Below are positions 10,150-19,672 of a stretch of DNA of 64,000 bases, one piece after another. The stretch is from an uncultured Pelagibacteraceae bacterium (lineage in GTDB: Bacteria; Pseudomonadota; Alphaproteobacteria; Pelagibacterales; Pelagibacteraceae): positions 109,415-173,414 of the forward strand of contig CACGGJ010000001.1 of the NCBI GenBank assembly GCA_902572515.1, read 5' to 3'. The first letter of the stretch is position 1, and the number at the start of each line of letters is the position of its first letter. The translations under genes were made by a program, and so were the position numbers. The notes under the pieces were generated by a model, which had not been told where the DNA came from, ran no database searches, and worked only from the letters and a program-made list of their open reading frames with translations.

Positions 10150-10365
10150 ATGAAAAAAATATTCTTCCTAATAATCCTATCTTTTTTTATAAATAATTAT
10201 TCTCTAGGAAATGAAAATTGTTCTTCATATAAAAAATTATCTAAAGAGTATTTAAAATGCTTAGGTGGAAAAGTTAAAAAGAAAACATCAGGTTTCGGTC
10301 TTGATACTAATAATATTAAAGAAAAAAAATATTTAACTGATTGGTTTAAGAAAAAAGAAAAATGA
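10150..10365 (+). CDS. Small secreted protein of unknown function, 71 aa
   Basis: I do not recognise a family. The first ~20 residues (MKKIFFLIILSFFINNYSLG) look like a signal peptide with probable cleavage after SLG. The mature part is short and Lys-rich with two Cys residues (ENCSSYKKLSKEYLKCLGG), which could form a disulfide in the periplasm. There is no lipobox. It starts immediately after the topA stop and overlaps ridA by 4 nt, so it is translated within a topA-ridA transcript. The tight packing supports a real gene. Confidence 0.6.
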   Translation: MKKIFFLIILSFFINNYSLGNENCSSYKKLSKEYLKCLGGKVKKKTSGFGLDTNNIKEKKYLTDWFKKKEK

Positions 10366-10823
10366 ATTTTGAAGAGAGTCTAATTAAAAATAATATAAAA
10401 CTTCCAGAGCCAAAAGCTCCAGTTGGTTCATACTTAGCAACGAAAATAGCAGGGAAACTATTATACATTTCAGGTCAAATTTCAATTTCGGAAAATGGAG
10501 AATTAATTAAAGGTAAGTTAGGTAAAGAATTATCTACTGAGGATGGATATAAGGCTGCTGAAAGATGTGCTTTAAGTATAGTATCACAGGCCAAAAGTGC
10601 GTGTAATGGAGATTTAAATAAAATAAAATCATGTATTAAATTAACTGGATTTGTAAATTCTACTGACGATTTTACTGATCAGCCAAAAGTTATAAATGGA
10701 GCGTCTGATCTGATTGCTTTAATCTTTGGTGAGGATGGTATGCATACTAGAGCTGCTGTGAGCACTAATAGTTTACCCTTAGGTGTATCAGTTGAAGTTG
10801 ATGCAATTTTTGAATTAAATTAA
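10362..10823 (+). CDS. RidA/YjgF family enamine/imine deaminase-like protein
   Basis: A 153-residue protein of the YjgF/YER057c/UK114 fold, of the slightly longer type that starts with ~20 extra residues. LLYISGQISISENGEL lies near 32-47, and TRAAVSTNSLPLGVSVEVDAIFEL lies at the C-terminus, where the Arg in the first position is the family's substrate-binding Arg. RidA proteins hydrolyse reactive 2-aminoacrylate and related enamines. Subfamily members differ, so the exact substrate is open. It converges with ugd and the stop codons are 2 nt apart. Confidence 0.85.
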   Translation: MNFEESLIKNNIKLPEPKAPVGSYLATKIAGKLLYISGQISISENGELIKGKLGKELSTEDGYKAAERCALSIVSQAKSACNGDLNKIKSCIKLTGFVNSTDDFTDQPKVINGASDLIALIFGEDGMHTRAAVSTNSLPLGVSVEVDAIFELN

Positions 10824-10825
10824 TA

Positions 10826-12124
10826 CTATCTTCCAATTCCAAAATATTTAAAACCCATTTTCTTAATCTTATCAGGAGAAAAAATATTTCTCATATCATA
10901 AATAATGAGATTTTTATTTTTAGAAAATTTTCTAAAATTTATTGATTTGAAATCATTCCATTCAGTATGAATTATAATTAAATCAGATCCTTTAATTGAA
11001 TCTTGTATAGATTGTGAGAATTGAACATTTTTTAATTTACTAAATTCCTTTTTAAAGCCAGTAGGATCATAGTATTTAATTTGAGCACCTCTTCTTGATA
11101 AATAAGGAATTAATTTTAAGCTTGATGAATCTCTCATATCATCTGTGTTAGCTTTAAATGTTACCCCCAAAAAAGATATTTTTTTATTTTTAACTTTATT
11201 TTTTAATATTAAATTAACTCTTTTTTGCAATATATCTGACCTAATTTCATTGGATTTAATTACACTTTTTATTACGGATAAATTAGTTTTAAATTTATCC
11301 GCTGTAGAAACAATTGCTTTGGTATCTTTTGGAAAACAAGATCCGCCATAAGCTGGCCCTGCTCTTAAAAACCTACCTCCAATTCTTTTATCAAGACCTA
11401 TACCTATTGAAATATCCTCAACATCAATCCCAGTTTTTTCACATAAATTTGCTATTTCATTAATAAATGTAATTTTAGTTGCTAAAAAAGCATTCGATGC
11501 ATATTTAATTAATTCTGCAGCTCGTCTATTTGTGGATAGAAACTTTGCGCCTTTAGATATTAATGGAGAATATAGGTTTTTTAATATTTTTTTAGATTTT
11601 TCATCATTAGAACCAATAACAACTCTATCAGGATAAATAAAATCACGTATTGCCTCTCCTTCTCTTAAAAATTCAGGATTTGAAACAACAGAGAAATACT
11701 TTCTACTTACCTTTTTGGCAATAATCTTCTCTACTTCATCTCCTGTAGTTACAGGAACTGTAGATTTATTGATTATAATTTTGAATTTATTTATAGATTT
11801 AGAGATTTCTTTTGCTACAGAATAAACCTGGCTAAGATCTGCGCTATTACTATTTCTTCTAGTAGGAGTTCCTACACATACAAAAACAATATCAGATTTC
11901 TTTATAGATTCTTTTAACTTTGTTGAAAAATTTAGTCTTTTATTTTTATAATTTTTTAAAACTAATTCTTCTAAACCAGGCTCATAAATAGGTATGATGC
12001 CTTTTTTTAAATTATTAATTTTGTTATTATCTTTATCTACACATATAACATCATTACCTAGGTCAGCAAAACAAACACCGCTTACTAAACCAACATAGCC
12101 AGTACCAATCATACATAATTTCAT
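10826..12124 (-). CDS. ugd: UDP-glucose 6-dehydrogenase
   Basis: 432 residues. The N-terminal Rossmann motif MIGTGYVGLVSGVCFADLG binds NAD. The active-site Cys is about residue 263 in AYGGSCFPKDTKAI, and the C-terminal UDP-binding domain follows the central helix. It oxidises UDP-glucose to UDP-glucuronate for surface polysaccharides. It overlaps galU by 4 nt, so the two genes form a two-step operon from glucose-1-phosphate to UDP-glucuronate. Confidence 0.95.
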   Translation of the reverse strand: MKLCMIGTGYVGLVSGVCFADLGNDVICVDKDNNKINNLKKGIIPIYEPGLEELVLKNYKNKRLNFSTKLKESIKKSDIVFVCVGTPTRRNSNSADLSQVYSVAKEISKSINKFKIIINKSTVPVTTGDEVEKIIAKKVSRKYFSVVSNPEFLREGEAIRDFIYPDRVVIGSNDEKSKKILKNLYSPLISKGAKFLSTNRRAAELIKYASNAFLATKITFINEIANLCEKTGIDVEDISIGIGLDKRIGGRFLRAGPAYGGSCFPKDTKAIVSTADKFKTNLSVIKSVIKSNEIRSDILQKRVNLILKNKVKNKKISFLGVTFKANTDDMRDSSSLKLIPYLSRRGAQIKYYDPTGFKKEFSKLKNVQFSQSIQDSIKGSDLIIIHTEWNDFKSINFRKFSKNKNLIIYDMRNIFSPDKIKKMGFKYFGIGR

Positions 12125-12936
12125 AATTTACCTATTATTTTTGAAGAGTTGATGTAACCTTTCATTGTTCCACAATCAAGATATTTACCTTCAAAATTAT
12201 GTGCAACAAATTTCTCTTTGTCATTTATTAACTCTTGAATTGCATCGGTTATATGGATTTCATTTCCTTTACTTGGTTTTAATGATTTAAGTTTCTTAAA
12301 AATTGTTCTTGGCAATATGTATCTACCTATAACAGCATTATTTGACGGTGCATTTTTAATAGATGGTTTTTCTACAACACCATCAATCAAATAATCTGTT
12401 TTATTTAATTTTTTATTTAATTTATAAATACCCCATCTTGAAACAGTTTTTTTATTCACCTTCATAGAAGCCATAACCGAAGAACTGTATTTACTATGAA
12501 CTCTTATCATAGCTTTTGAGCAATTTTTTTTAATTATTAGATCATCAGGTAACAACATTAAAAAATATTTATTTTTAATGAATTTTTGTGTTTTAAGTAC
12601 TGCATCACCAGTACCTTTGGGATTATTTTGATATACAAATTTTATTTTTTTTTTATATTTTAGTATTTTTTTATACTCATTAATTATTCTTTGATCTTTC
12701 TTTTTTTTAATAATACTTTGATAAAAATTATCACTGTAAAAGTATTTTTTAATCATTTGTTTCTTGGTAGATATTATAAAAACTATTTCTTTAATTCCGG
12801 CATCAATACATTCATCAAGGATATACTCAATTCCAGGCTTACCGTTTATAGGTAGAAGCTCTTTAGCAAATACACTAGTTAAAGGCAGCAGCCTGGTACC
12901 TAAACCAGCCAAAGGAATAATTGCTTGTTTAATCAT
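12121..12936 (-). CDS. galU: UTP-glucose-1-phosphate uridylyltransferase
   Basis: 271 residues of the nucleotidyltransferase family. The signature AGLGTRLLPLTSVFAKELLPI near residue 10 binds the nucleotide and includes the catalytic Lys. It makes UDP-glucose for Ugd encoded just downstream. It is slightly shorter than typical GalU but has intact ends, finishing DCGTMKGYINSS. It is divergent from panC, leaving about 35 nt for both promoters. Confidence 0.93.
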   Translation of the reverse strand: MIKQAIIPLAGLGTRLLPLTSVFAKELLPINGKPGIEYILDECIDAGIKEIVFIISTKKQMIKKYFYSDNFYQSIIKKKKDQRIINEYKKILKYKKKIKFVYQNNPKGTGDAVLKTQKFIKNKYFLMLLPDDLIIKKNCSKAMIRVHSKYSSSVMASMKVNKKTVSRWGIYKLNKKLNKTDYLIDGVVEKPSIKNAPSNNAVIGRYILPRTIFKKLKSLKPSKGNEIHITDAIQELINDKEKFVAHNFEGKYLDCGTMKGYINSSKIIGKL

Positions 12937-12970
12937 TTAAATGTTTTACTTATTAAATATTTTAATACAA

Positions 12971-13786
12971 ATGAAAATTTTATTAAACAATACGTCATTA
13001 TTTGAATCATTAAGGCCATTTAATGACCTTGGTTTTGTTCCTACTATGGGCGGAATACATAAAGGTCATTTGTCACTAATAGATAAATCAAAAAAACTTT
13101 GTAAAAAAACAATTGTAAGTATTTTTGTAAATCCAAAACAATTTAATAACAAAAAAGATTTAAGATCCTATCCAAGAAATATCAAAAAGGATTTAAAAAT
13201 TCTTAAAAAAAGCAAAAAAGTTGATTTTGTTTATCTTCCTAAATTCAAAGATATATACAAAGATAAAAAAAAACCACAAATTACATTACTTAAAAAAGAT
13301 AAAATTTTGTGTGCAAAGTTTAGAAAAGGTCATTTTGAAGGTGTTTTAGATGTAATGAATAAACTAACTAAAATTATAAATCCCCAAAAAATATTTATGG
13401 GAGAAAAAGATTTTCAACAATTATATTTGGTAAAAAAACAATTAGAAAGAACATATAAAACCAAGGTCATTCCTTGTAAAACAATTCGCGATAGCAATAA
13501 TGTGGCACTTTCATCAAGAAACCTTCTTTTAAATAAATCTAGTATAGTCATTGCAGCAAAAATTTATAAAAAACTAGTGTGTATTAAAAAAAATATTAAA
13601 AATAAGAAAAAAATTTCGAGCTTTTTAAATCTTAAAAAAAAAGAATTAAAAAATAATTATAAAATAAAAATTGATTATTTAGAGCTAAGAAATATAAATA
13701 ATTTGAAAATTTCAAGCACAAAACAAAATTCAAGATTATTTATCGCTTATTATTTAAACAATATCAGATTAATAGATAACCTGTAA
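12971..13786 (+). CDS. panC: Pantothenate synthetase
   Basis: It condenses pantoate and beta-alanine with ATP to give pantothenate. The nucleotide-binding motif LGFVPTMGGIHKGHLSLI (a PTMGxxHxGH variant) is near residue 20. VSIFVNPKQF, EKDFQQL and the ALSSRN segment follow, all typical of PanC. The track opens at 12941, but its first ten residues are hydrophobic and non-homologous, so I choose the ATG at 12971 (MKILLNNT, 271 residues). The sequence is unusually Lys/Asn-rich, as is common in AT-rich SAR11 genomes. The stop is 2 nt from that of mgtE. Confidence 0.92.
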   Translation: MKILLNNTSLFESLRPFNDLGFVPTMGGIHKGHLSLIDKSKKLCKKTIVSIFVNPKQFNNKKDLRSYPRNIKKDLKILKKSKKVDFVYLPKFKDIYKDKKKPQITLLKKDKILCAKFRKGHFEGVLDVMNKLTKIINPQKIFMGEKDFQQLYLVKKQLERTYKTKVIPCKTIRDSNNVALSSRNLLLNKSSIVIAAKIYKKLVCIKKNIKNKKKISSFLNLKKKELKNNYKIKIDYLELRNINNLKISSTKQNSRLFIAYYLNNIRLIDNL

Positions 13787-13788
13787 TT

Positions 13789-15162
13789 TTATAAAAAGTA
13801 AGCTCCAACTCCCAAGAAAGAAACAAAACCGATTACATCTGTAATTGTTGTCACAAAAACACTTGAAGCAATCGCTGGATCTATATTCATTTTTTTTAGG
13901 GTAAAAGGAACTAAAATGCCAAATAATCCAGCTATGATCATTGTTAGTACCATTGATATTGCTATAATCAATGAAAGGATACTGTCTTGAAACCATATCT
14001 GTACAATTAAAGCACTTATTGCTGCAAATATAATTCCATTTAAAATACCAATAGAAAATTCTTTAAATACATTAGATGAGAAATTATTTTGAGTTAAATC
14101 ATTTGTAGCTATAGTTCTTACTGTAACTGCAAGTGTTTGCATTCCAGCATTTCCTCCCATTGAAGCTACAATAGGCATCAAGAAAGCTAATACTACCATT
14201 TGTTCGATTGTTGCTCCAAATAAACTAATGCACCATGTGGCTAGAAAGGCAGTAAATAAATTAAGCAAAAGCCAATTGAATCTTCTTTTTGTCTTTTTTA
14301 CAACTCCATCTGTAATTTCTTCATCTCCTACCCCTGCTAATCTTAAAGCATCCTCCTCAGCTTCTTCTTTCAAGACTGTTAAAACGTCATCGTTCATAAT
14401 CATACCAACTAATTTATTATTTTTGTCTACAACGGCGGCTGAATTTAAGTTGTAATTTTCAAATAAGTTAGCAACTTCCTCTTTATCCATTTCAACAGGA
14501 ATTAATAATTGAGATTCTGACATAATTGTTGCCATTTTAGTATCTCGAGGAGTTGTTAAAACTCTAGATGAAGGAACGGTACCTATTGGTTTAAAATCCT
14601 CATTAACAATAAAAATTTCTAAAAACTCCTCTGGTAAATCTTTGTTTTCTCTTAAATAATCAATTGTTTGACCTACAGACCAGTTACTTGGTATAGCTGT
14701 AAATTCACGCTGCATAAGTCTAGCAGCAGTATCTTCTGGATAGCTCAAACTTTCTAAAAGAGCAAATCTATCTTTAGGGGGTAAAGAGCTAAGGATTGCA
14801 TTTTTATCCTCTTCAGGAACATTTTCTAATATAGATATAGCATCGTCTGACTCTAAACCTTTTAGAATACTTACTATAGATTCTGAAGATAAATAGGTAA
14901 TAATTTCTGATTGAATAGACTCATTTAATTCAACAAAAACCTCCGGATCAATATTGAAATTATTTAGTTTAATTAAACTTTCTCTATCTCCTTCGCTAAG
15001 ATGTTCGATGATATCTGCAGCATCAGCAGGGTGCATTTCATTAAATGAATTGGTAATAAATTGAGCATCATTGTTAGCTATTTTGCTAGTAACAACTCTT
15101 ATATATTCTTTATTAAACTCAAAATTTACTTTTTTATCTTTAGTTTTTTTAGTTAAAGACAT
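13789..15162 (-). CDS. mgtE: Magnesium transporter MgtE
   Basis: 457 residues. An N-terminal superhelical MgtE_N domain (MHPADAADIIEHLSEGDR, then VPEEDKNAILSSLPPKDR) is followed by a tandem CBS-domain region at about 135-255. Five transmembrane helices fill the last ~180 residues, with the conserved pore region PIVASMGGNAGMQTLAV. MgtE is a Mg2+-gated channel in the inner membrane, where the cytoplasmic domains sense Mg2+. I see no leader RNA upstream. Confidence 0.94.
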   Translation of the reverse strand: MSLTKKTKDKKVNFEFNKEYIRVVTSKIANNDAQFITNSFNEMHPADAADIIEHLSEGDRESLIKLNNFNIDPEVFVELNESIQSEIITYLSSESIVSILKGLESDDAISILENVPEEDKNAILSSLPPKDRFALLESLSYPEDTAARLMQREFTAIPSNWSVGQTIDYLRENKDLPEEFLEIFIVNEDFKPIGTVPSSRVLTTPRDTKMATIMSESQLLIPVEMDKEEVANLFENYNLNSAAVVDKNNKLVGMIMNDDVLTVLKEEAEEDALRLAGVGDEEITDGVVKKTKRRFNWLLLNLFTAFLATWCISLFGATIEQMVVLAFLMPIVASMGGNAGMQTLAVTVRTIATNDLTQNNFSSNVFKEFSIGILNGIIFAAISALIVQIWFQDSILSLIIAISMVLTMIIAGLFGILVPFTLKKMNIDPAIASSVFVTTITDVIGFVSFLGVGAYFL

Positions 15163-15223
15163 AAATCTACCTATAATTTAGATTTGCACTATTAATACAT
15201 AATAAAGATAATACAAATTATAA

Positions 15224-15841
15224 ATGAACATTGAGATCAAAAAGTCAATAAAACCAGTAAATTATTTTGATGCTATTAATATACTAGAGTCAAGATTAAA
15301 GGATTTGTATGAAAATAATGAGCAAGAATTAATTTGGACTTTGGAGCATAATGAAGTTTTTACAGGAGGAACTTCTTATAAAGAGAATGAGATTATTGAT
15401 AAATCCATTAATATATTAGAAACGAATAGAGGTGGTAAAATTACTTACCATGGGCCAGGCCAATTAATTTGTTATTTTGTTTTAGATTTAAGAAAAAAAA
15501 AGGATATCAGAAAATTTATAACAATAATTGAAAAAACAATAATTCAAACTTTAAAATTTTATAAAATAGAAACTTTTCCAGATAAAGATAATATTGGAAT
15601 ATGGCATAAATCTAATAATGAAGTTAAAAAAATTGCTGCAATAGGTATCAGAGTTAGCAAATGGATTGCCTATCATGGTTTTGCAATAAATATAAATAAT
15701 GATCTAGAAAATTATAAAAAAATTATACCATGTGGTATTTCAGATAAAGGAGTAACTAATTTGAAAAATATTTTAGATCAGGATTACTCAAATCTAAATG
15801 ATATATTAATTAAAAATTTTATTTCAAATTTAAAAATCTAA
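15224..15841 (+). CDS. lipB: Octanoyl-[ACP]:protein N-octanoyltransferase
   Basis: 205 residues. The family motif [21 protein letters not shown] is near residue 65-85. The catalytic Lys is in [10 protein letters not shown] near 142 and the catalytic Cys in [14 protein letters not shown] near 170. It moves octanoate from acyl carrier protein to lipoyl domains in lipoate biogenesis. Its last 23 nt overlap the end of the convergent pseudouridine synthase gene, and both C-termini look natural. Confidence 0.95.
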   Translation: MNIEIKKSIKPVNYFDAINILESRLKDLYENNEQELIWTLEHNEVFTGGTSYKENEIIDKSINILETNRGGKITYHGPGQLICYFVLDLRKKKDIRKFITIIEKTIIQTLKFYKIETFPDKDNIGIWHKSNNEVKKIAAIGIRVSKWIAYHGFAININNDLENYKKIIPCGISDKGVTNLKNILDQDYSNLNDILIKNFISNLKI

Positions 15842-16736
15842 GTCTTTTAGATTTTAAAAGTTTTTGAAAATAATCAGGTAACAATGCTGAATAAGTATGT
15901 TTTATGTCGTTAATTTTAAATTTAATTTGGTATGAATGTAACATTAAATTTTTATTAATTCCTTTATTAGAATTTGATAATTTATATTTTGTATCTCCAA
16001 ATATAGGGTTTCCAATTGCATATAATTGTTTTCTTAACTGATGTTTTCGCCCTGTAATAGGTTTTAATTCTAATAAACTTGCTTCAGAATTTTTATCAAT
16101 GACTTTAAAAATTGTTTTTGCTTTTTCAATTATTTTTTTATCACCATCATACCTAATTAAATCATCATCCCAAACACCGGATTTTTTACTAATTTCACCT
16201 TGGCAGATAGCTAAATATGTTTTGTGTACTTTTCTTAATCTAAATAAAGAAGTAAGCAATTGAGCGCTTTCTCTGTTTTTGGCCATAATAAAAACTCCAG
16301 AAGTATCTTTATCTAATCTATGAACAGAATATGGTTTTGTTCCCTCGAAAATTTCACTTTTAGCAAAAATATCAACTAGATTTTTTTTTGATTTAGTTCC
16401 ACCTTGCACTGATATGCCTGATGCTTTGTTTAAAACAACAAAATTGTCATTGTTGTCAATAATTTGATCTTCATTTGATTTTATAATTTCTTTTGATGGT
16501 AAAAACTTAATTTTTTTTTGTTGAATTATTTCTTTAAATTTAATGTTGAATATATTTATTTCATCTTTCGTTTTTACTTTAGAAGAACTTTTAACTTTCT
16601 TTTTATTGAGCTTAATTTTTCCTGTTCTTAAGTATTTCTCTACAAGTCCTTGAGGAATTTTTCCAATTTTTAATCTTAACCATCTATCCAATCGCATATC
16701 ATTACACGTTGAATCAACGATGTAAGATTTTTTCAT
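15819..16736 (-). CDS. rluC: RluA-family 23S rRNA pseudouridine synthase (RluC-like)
   Basis: 305 residues. An N-terminal S4 RNA-binding domain ([26 protein letters not shown]) is followed by a RluA catalytic domain with the Asp motif [19 protein letters not shown]. Later motifs include [10 protein letters not shown]. The S4 layout matches alphaproteobacterial proteins usually called RluC, which modify 23S rRNA helix-associated uridines. The exact target positions are inferred. It lies 10 nt downstream of rplQ at the tail of the ribosomal cluster, and its end overlaps lipB convergently. Confidence 0.82.
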   Translation of the reverse strand: MKKSYIVDSTCNDMRLDRWLRLKIGKIPQGLVEKYLRTGKIKLNKKKVKSSSKVKTKDEINIFNIKFKEIIQQKKIKFLPSKEIIKSNEDQIIDNNDNFVVLNKASGISVQGGTKSKKNLVDIFAKSEIFEGTKPYSVHRLDKDTSGVFIMAKNRESAQLLTSLFRLRKVHKTYLAICQGEISKKSGVWDDDLIRYDGDKKIIEKAKTIFKVIDKNSEASLLELKPITGRKHQLRKQLYAIGNPIFGDTKYKLSNSNKGINKNLMLHSYQIKFKINDIKHTYSALLPDYFQKLLKSKRLRFLNLK

Positions 16737-16746
16737 GATTTAAGAT

Positions 16747-17190
16747 TTAAGCTGTAGCTTGTTTTTTCTCTTCCGTTTTAGGAGATTCTTTAGCTGTGTC
16801 TTTTTTTGGCTTATCAACTCTCTTGGCTTCAACGTCTCTATCAACAAATTCAATTATTGCCATTGGAGCATTATCTCCATACCTAAATCCTGCTTTAATT
16901 ATTCTAGTGTAACCACCTTTTCTATTTTGATATCTTTTAGAAAGTGTTTTTTTAACTTTATTAGCTGATTTAATATCTTGTAATTTAGAAACTAGCATTT
17001 TGGTTGTCTGTAAAGTTTCTTTTTTACCTAGTGTTATTATTTTATCCGCTTGAGGTTTTAAAAATTTAGCTTTTGGCAAAGTAGTTTTAATTTGCTCATA
17101 CTTAATCAAAGAATTAAGCATGTTCTTAAGTAGAGCTTTTCTGTGCTCTGATGTTCTATTTAACTTCTTATTTGCCAAACCATGTCTCAT
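16747..17190 (-). CDS. rplQ: Ribosomal protein L17
   Basis: 147 residues. The core [21 protein letters not shown] is the L17 signature. A Lys/Glu-rich tail of about 27 residues after [11 protein letters not shown] extends past the usual ~120-residue bacterial protein, a common alphaproteobacterial feature. L17 binds domain III of 23S rRNA near the exit tunnel. The start overlaps the rpoA stop by one base. Confidence 0.97.
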   Translation of the reverse strand: MRHGLANKKLNRTSEHRKALLKNMLNSLIKYEQIKTTLPKAKFLKPQADKIITLGKKETLQTTKMLVSKLQDIKSANKVKKTLSKRYQNRKGGYTRIIKAGFRYGDNAPMAIIEFVDRDVEAKRVDKPKKDTAKESPKTEEKKQATA

Positions 17191-18218
17191 TAAATTGCTT
17201 CCTCCAATTTCTTAGACATTTCTGCAATGTTGTCTGGTGGCCAGTTAGGTATTTCCATTCCTAAATATAAAGACATGCCTGTTAAAACTTCTTTAATTTC
17301 ATTTAATGATTTTCTTCCAAAATTAGGTGTTCTCAACATTTCACCTTCAGATTTTTGAACTAGGTCACCGATATAAATAATATTATCATTTTTTAAGCAG
17401 TTCATTGATCTAACTGATAACTCTAACTCATCAACTTTTCTTAGTAAATTTTTGTTAAATTCAGGTTCAGTAGAAACTTCTTTTATAGGTGCTTCAACTG
17501 GCTCATCAAAGTTTATAAACATTTTAAGCTGATCTTGGAAAATTCTAGCTGAATAAGCTACAGCATCTTCAGCAGAAATTGATCCATTAGTTTCAACTTC
17601 CATAATTAACTTATCATAGTCTAATGCTTTACCTTCTCTAGCAGTACTTACTGAATATGAAACTTTTTTAACTGGACTATAAAGTGAGTCTATAGCAATA
17701 AGACCTAATGGTGGTTCTTCAGGTTTATTTAGCTCTGCGGGAACATATCCTTTACCTGTGTTAACATTCATCTCCATATGAAAAGTAGTTTTTTCATCTA
17801 AATTACAAATAACTAAATCAGGATTTAAAATTTCAACATCTGCAACAGGAGCTATATCTGAAGCTTTAATTTCTCCAGGTCCTTTTGCATCTAAAATTAA
17901 TTTTTTTGTACCCTCAGAATTACTTTTTAATGCTAAAGATTTTACATTTAAAACGATATCAGTAACATCTTCTCTAACACCTTTTATTGAAGTGAATTCA
18001 TGTAAAACTCCATCAATTTGAATAGATGTTACAGCAGCACCTCTTATTGATGATAATAAAATTCTTCTTAAAGAATTTCCTAAAGTTAATCCATAACCTT
18101 TTTCTAAAGGCTCAGCTACAATTTTTGCATGAGTTAAGTCATCACTTATTTGTACATCTAATTTAGATGGCTTAATTAATGACTTCCAATTTTTTACATT
18201 AACATTTTCGACTTCCAT
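17190..18218 (-). CDS. rpoA: RNA polymerase subunit alpha
   Basis: 342 residues. The N-terminal dimerisation domain includes [21 protein letters not shown] near 40-60 and the segment [15 protein letters not shown]. The C-terminal domain ([24 protein letters not shown]) contains the helix-hairpin-helix that binds UP elements and activators. It sits between rpsK and rplQ, each junction sharing one base (TAATG). Confidence 0.98.
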   Translation of the reverse strand: MEVENVNVKNWKSLIKPSKLDVQISDDLTHAKIVAEPLEKGYGLTLGNSLRRILLSSIRGAAVTSIQIDGVLHEFTSIKGVREDVTDIVLNVKSLALKSNSEGTKKLILDAKGPGEIKASDIAPVADVEILNPDLVICNLDEKTTFHMEMNVNTGKGYVPAELNKPEEPPLGLIAIDSLYSPVKKVSYSVSTAREGKALDYDKLIMEVETNGSISAEDAVAYSARIFQDQLKMFINFDEPVEAPIKEVSTEPEFNKNLLRKVDELELSVRSMNCLKNDNIIYIGDLVQKSEGEMLRTPNFGRKSLNEIKEVLTGMSLYLGMEIPNWPPDNIAEMSKKLEEAI

Positions 18219-18667
18219 TAAACTCTCCTTTTCTTTGGTGGTCTAGTTCCATTGTGAGGCATAGGCGTAGTGTCTTTGATTGACAAAATCTTAAATCCTC
18301 TAGCTTGCAATGCTCTCAAAGCTGTTTCTCTTCCTGATCCAGGTCCTTTGACTTCAACGGACAAAGTTTTCATTCCGTACTCAAGAGCTTTCGAAGCTGC
18401 AGAATCAGCTGCAATCTGAGCAGCGTAAGGAGTTGATTTTCTTGATCCCTTAAACCCTTTTTGTCCAGCAGATGCCCATGAAATTACATTTCCATTTGTA
18501 TCAGCAATAGAGATGATGGTATTATTAAATGTTGATTGAACATAAGCAATTCCATTTAAAATATTTTTCTTAACTTTCTTTTTTTTTGAATAAGAACTTT
18601 TTATAATTTTCTTGGTAGATTTTTCTACTTTCTGATCTTTATTCTCAACCTTATCAGTCTTAGCCAT
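18218..18667 (-). CDS. rpsK: Ribosomal protein S11
   Basis: 149 residues, about 20 longer than the E. coli protein because of a Lys-rich N-terminal extension ([22 protein letters not shown]). The conserved core starts [16 protein letters not shown] and ends [10 protein letters not shown], the S11 hallmark near the decoding platform. An internal start would remove the extension, but it begins at a good ATG 2 nt after rpsM, so I keep the long form. Confidence 0.95.
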   Translation of the reverse strand: MAKTDKVENKDQKVEKSTKKIIKSSYSKKKKVKKNILNGIAYVQSTFNNTIISIADTNGNVISWASAGQKGFKGSRKSTPYAAQIAADSAASKALEYGMKTLSVEVKGPGSGRETALRALQARGFKILSIKDTTPMPHNGTRPPKKRRV

Positions 18668-18669
18668 AA

Positions 18670-19053
18670 CTATTTTTTAGTTGGTGTTAATTTTTTTCCA
18701 GCAATAGCGATTGCTTTTCCTTTTCTTGTCCTAGCATTACATCTAGTTCTTTGTCCTCTAACAGGTAATTTTTTTCTATGTCTTGTTCCTCTATAACAAG
18801 CTAGATCAATTAATCTTTTAATACTTAATGAATAATCTCTCCTTAAATCACCTTCTACTTTAAAGTTTTGATCAATGTACTCTCTAATTTTTAAGATCTC
18901 TTCATCTGTTAATTCATTTACTCTTTTAGCTCTTGGAATTTCTAAAGATGAACAAATTTGCTGAGAGAATTTATCACCAATTCCATAAATATAAGTTAAA
19001 CCTATATGAACAAGCTTATTTTGTGGAATGTTTATACCTGCTATACGAGCCAT
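18670..19053 (-). CDS. rpsM: Ribosomal protein S13
   Basis: 127 residues beginning [26 protein letters not shown], with the C-terminal basic tail [24 protein letters not shown]13 sits in the 30S head and contacts L5 and P-site tRNA. It follows adk after a 55-nt gap. rpmJ and infA, often found here in other bacteria, are absent from the slot. Confidence 0.97.
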   Translation of the reverse strand: MARIAGINIPQNKLVHIGLTYIYGIGDKFSQQICSSLEIPRAKRVNELTDEEILKIREYIDQNFKVEGDLRRDYSLSIKRLIDLACYRGTRHRKKLPVRGQRTRCNARTRKGKAIAIAGKKLTPTKK

Positions 19054-19108
19054 AATTTTTGTGATAAATTGTGCCTTTTATATAAGAAGATTAATCAAAG
19101 TCAACGTC

Positions 19109-19672
19109 TTATACATTGATAAAAGTGTCTATTTTACTTGTTATTTCATCAATTTCTAAGCTTCCATCAATCTCTTTAAAATTTGGATTCTCAGAGTAGA
19201 AATTTAGAACTGGTTGGGTTGTTTCCATGTATTTCTCATACCTGGAAACTATCGTATGAGCATCATCATCAGACCTATTTTCTATAATTTTTCTTTTCTC
19301 AAGCCTTTTGAGAATTGTTTCTTTATCTACGTTTAGAAATAAAATTAAATCTATGCTTTGATTTGAATTTTTAAGTAACACTTCTAAATTTTTAGCCTGA
19401 CTTAATGATCGAGGATATCCATCAAAGATTAATTTGTTTTTTTTTTGAGGATCTGATATTAAATTTTGTATAAGTTTATTAACAATATCATCACTTATGA
19501 ATTTTCCATTCTTCATATCATTGGTTATTGCTTTACCAATGTCTGAATTTTTTTTGATTTCTTCTCTTAAAAGATCACCTGTTGAAATTTGAAAAGCTTT
19601 TAATTTGTTTACTAGATATTTAGACTGAGTACCTTTTCCAGCACCAGGAGGTCCAAATAAAATTATATTCAC
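19109..19672 (-). CDS. adk: Adenylate kinase (short LID form)
   Basis: 187 residues. The P-loop FGPPGAGKGTQSKYL opens the protein, FDGYPRSLSQAKNLE is the second family signature, and the LID is the short type (RKIIENRSDDDAHT) without zinc Cys. It interconverts ATP+AMP and 2 ADP. Its place directly after secY, with start adjoining the secY stop, is the usual spc-operon order. Confidence 0.97.
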   Translation of the reverse strand: MNIILFGPPGAGKGTQSKYLVNKLKAFQISTGDLLREEIKKNSDIGKAITNDMKNGKFISDDIVNKLIQNLISDPQKKNKLIFDGYPRSLSQAKNLEVLLKNSNQSIDLILFLNVDKETILKRLEKRKIIENRSDDDAHTIVSRYEKYMETTQPVLNFYSENPNFKEIDGSLEIDEITSKIDTFINV

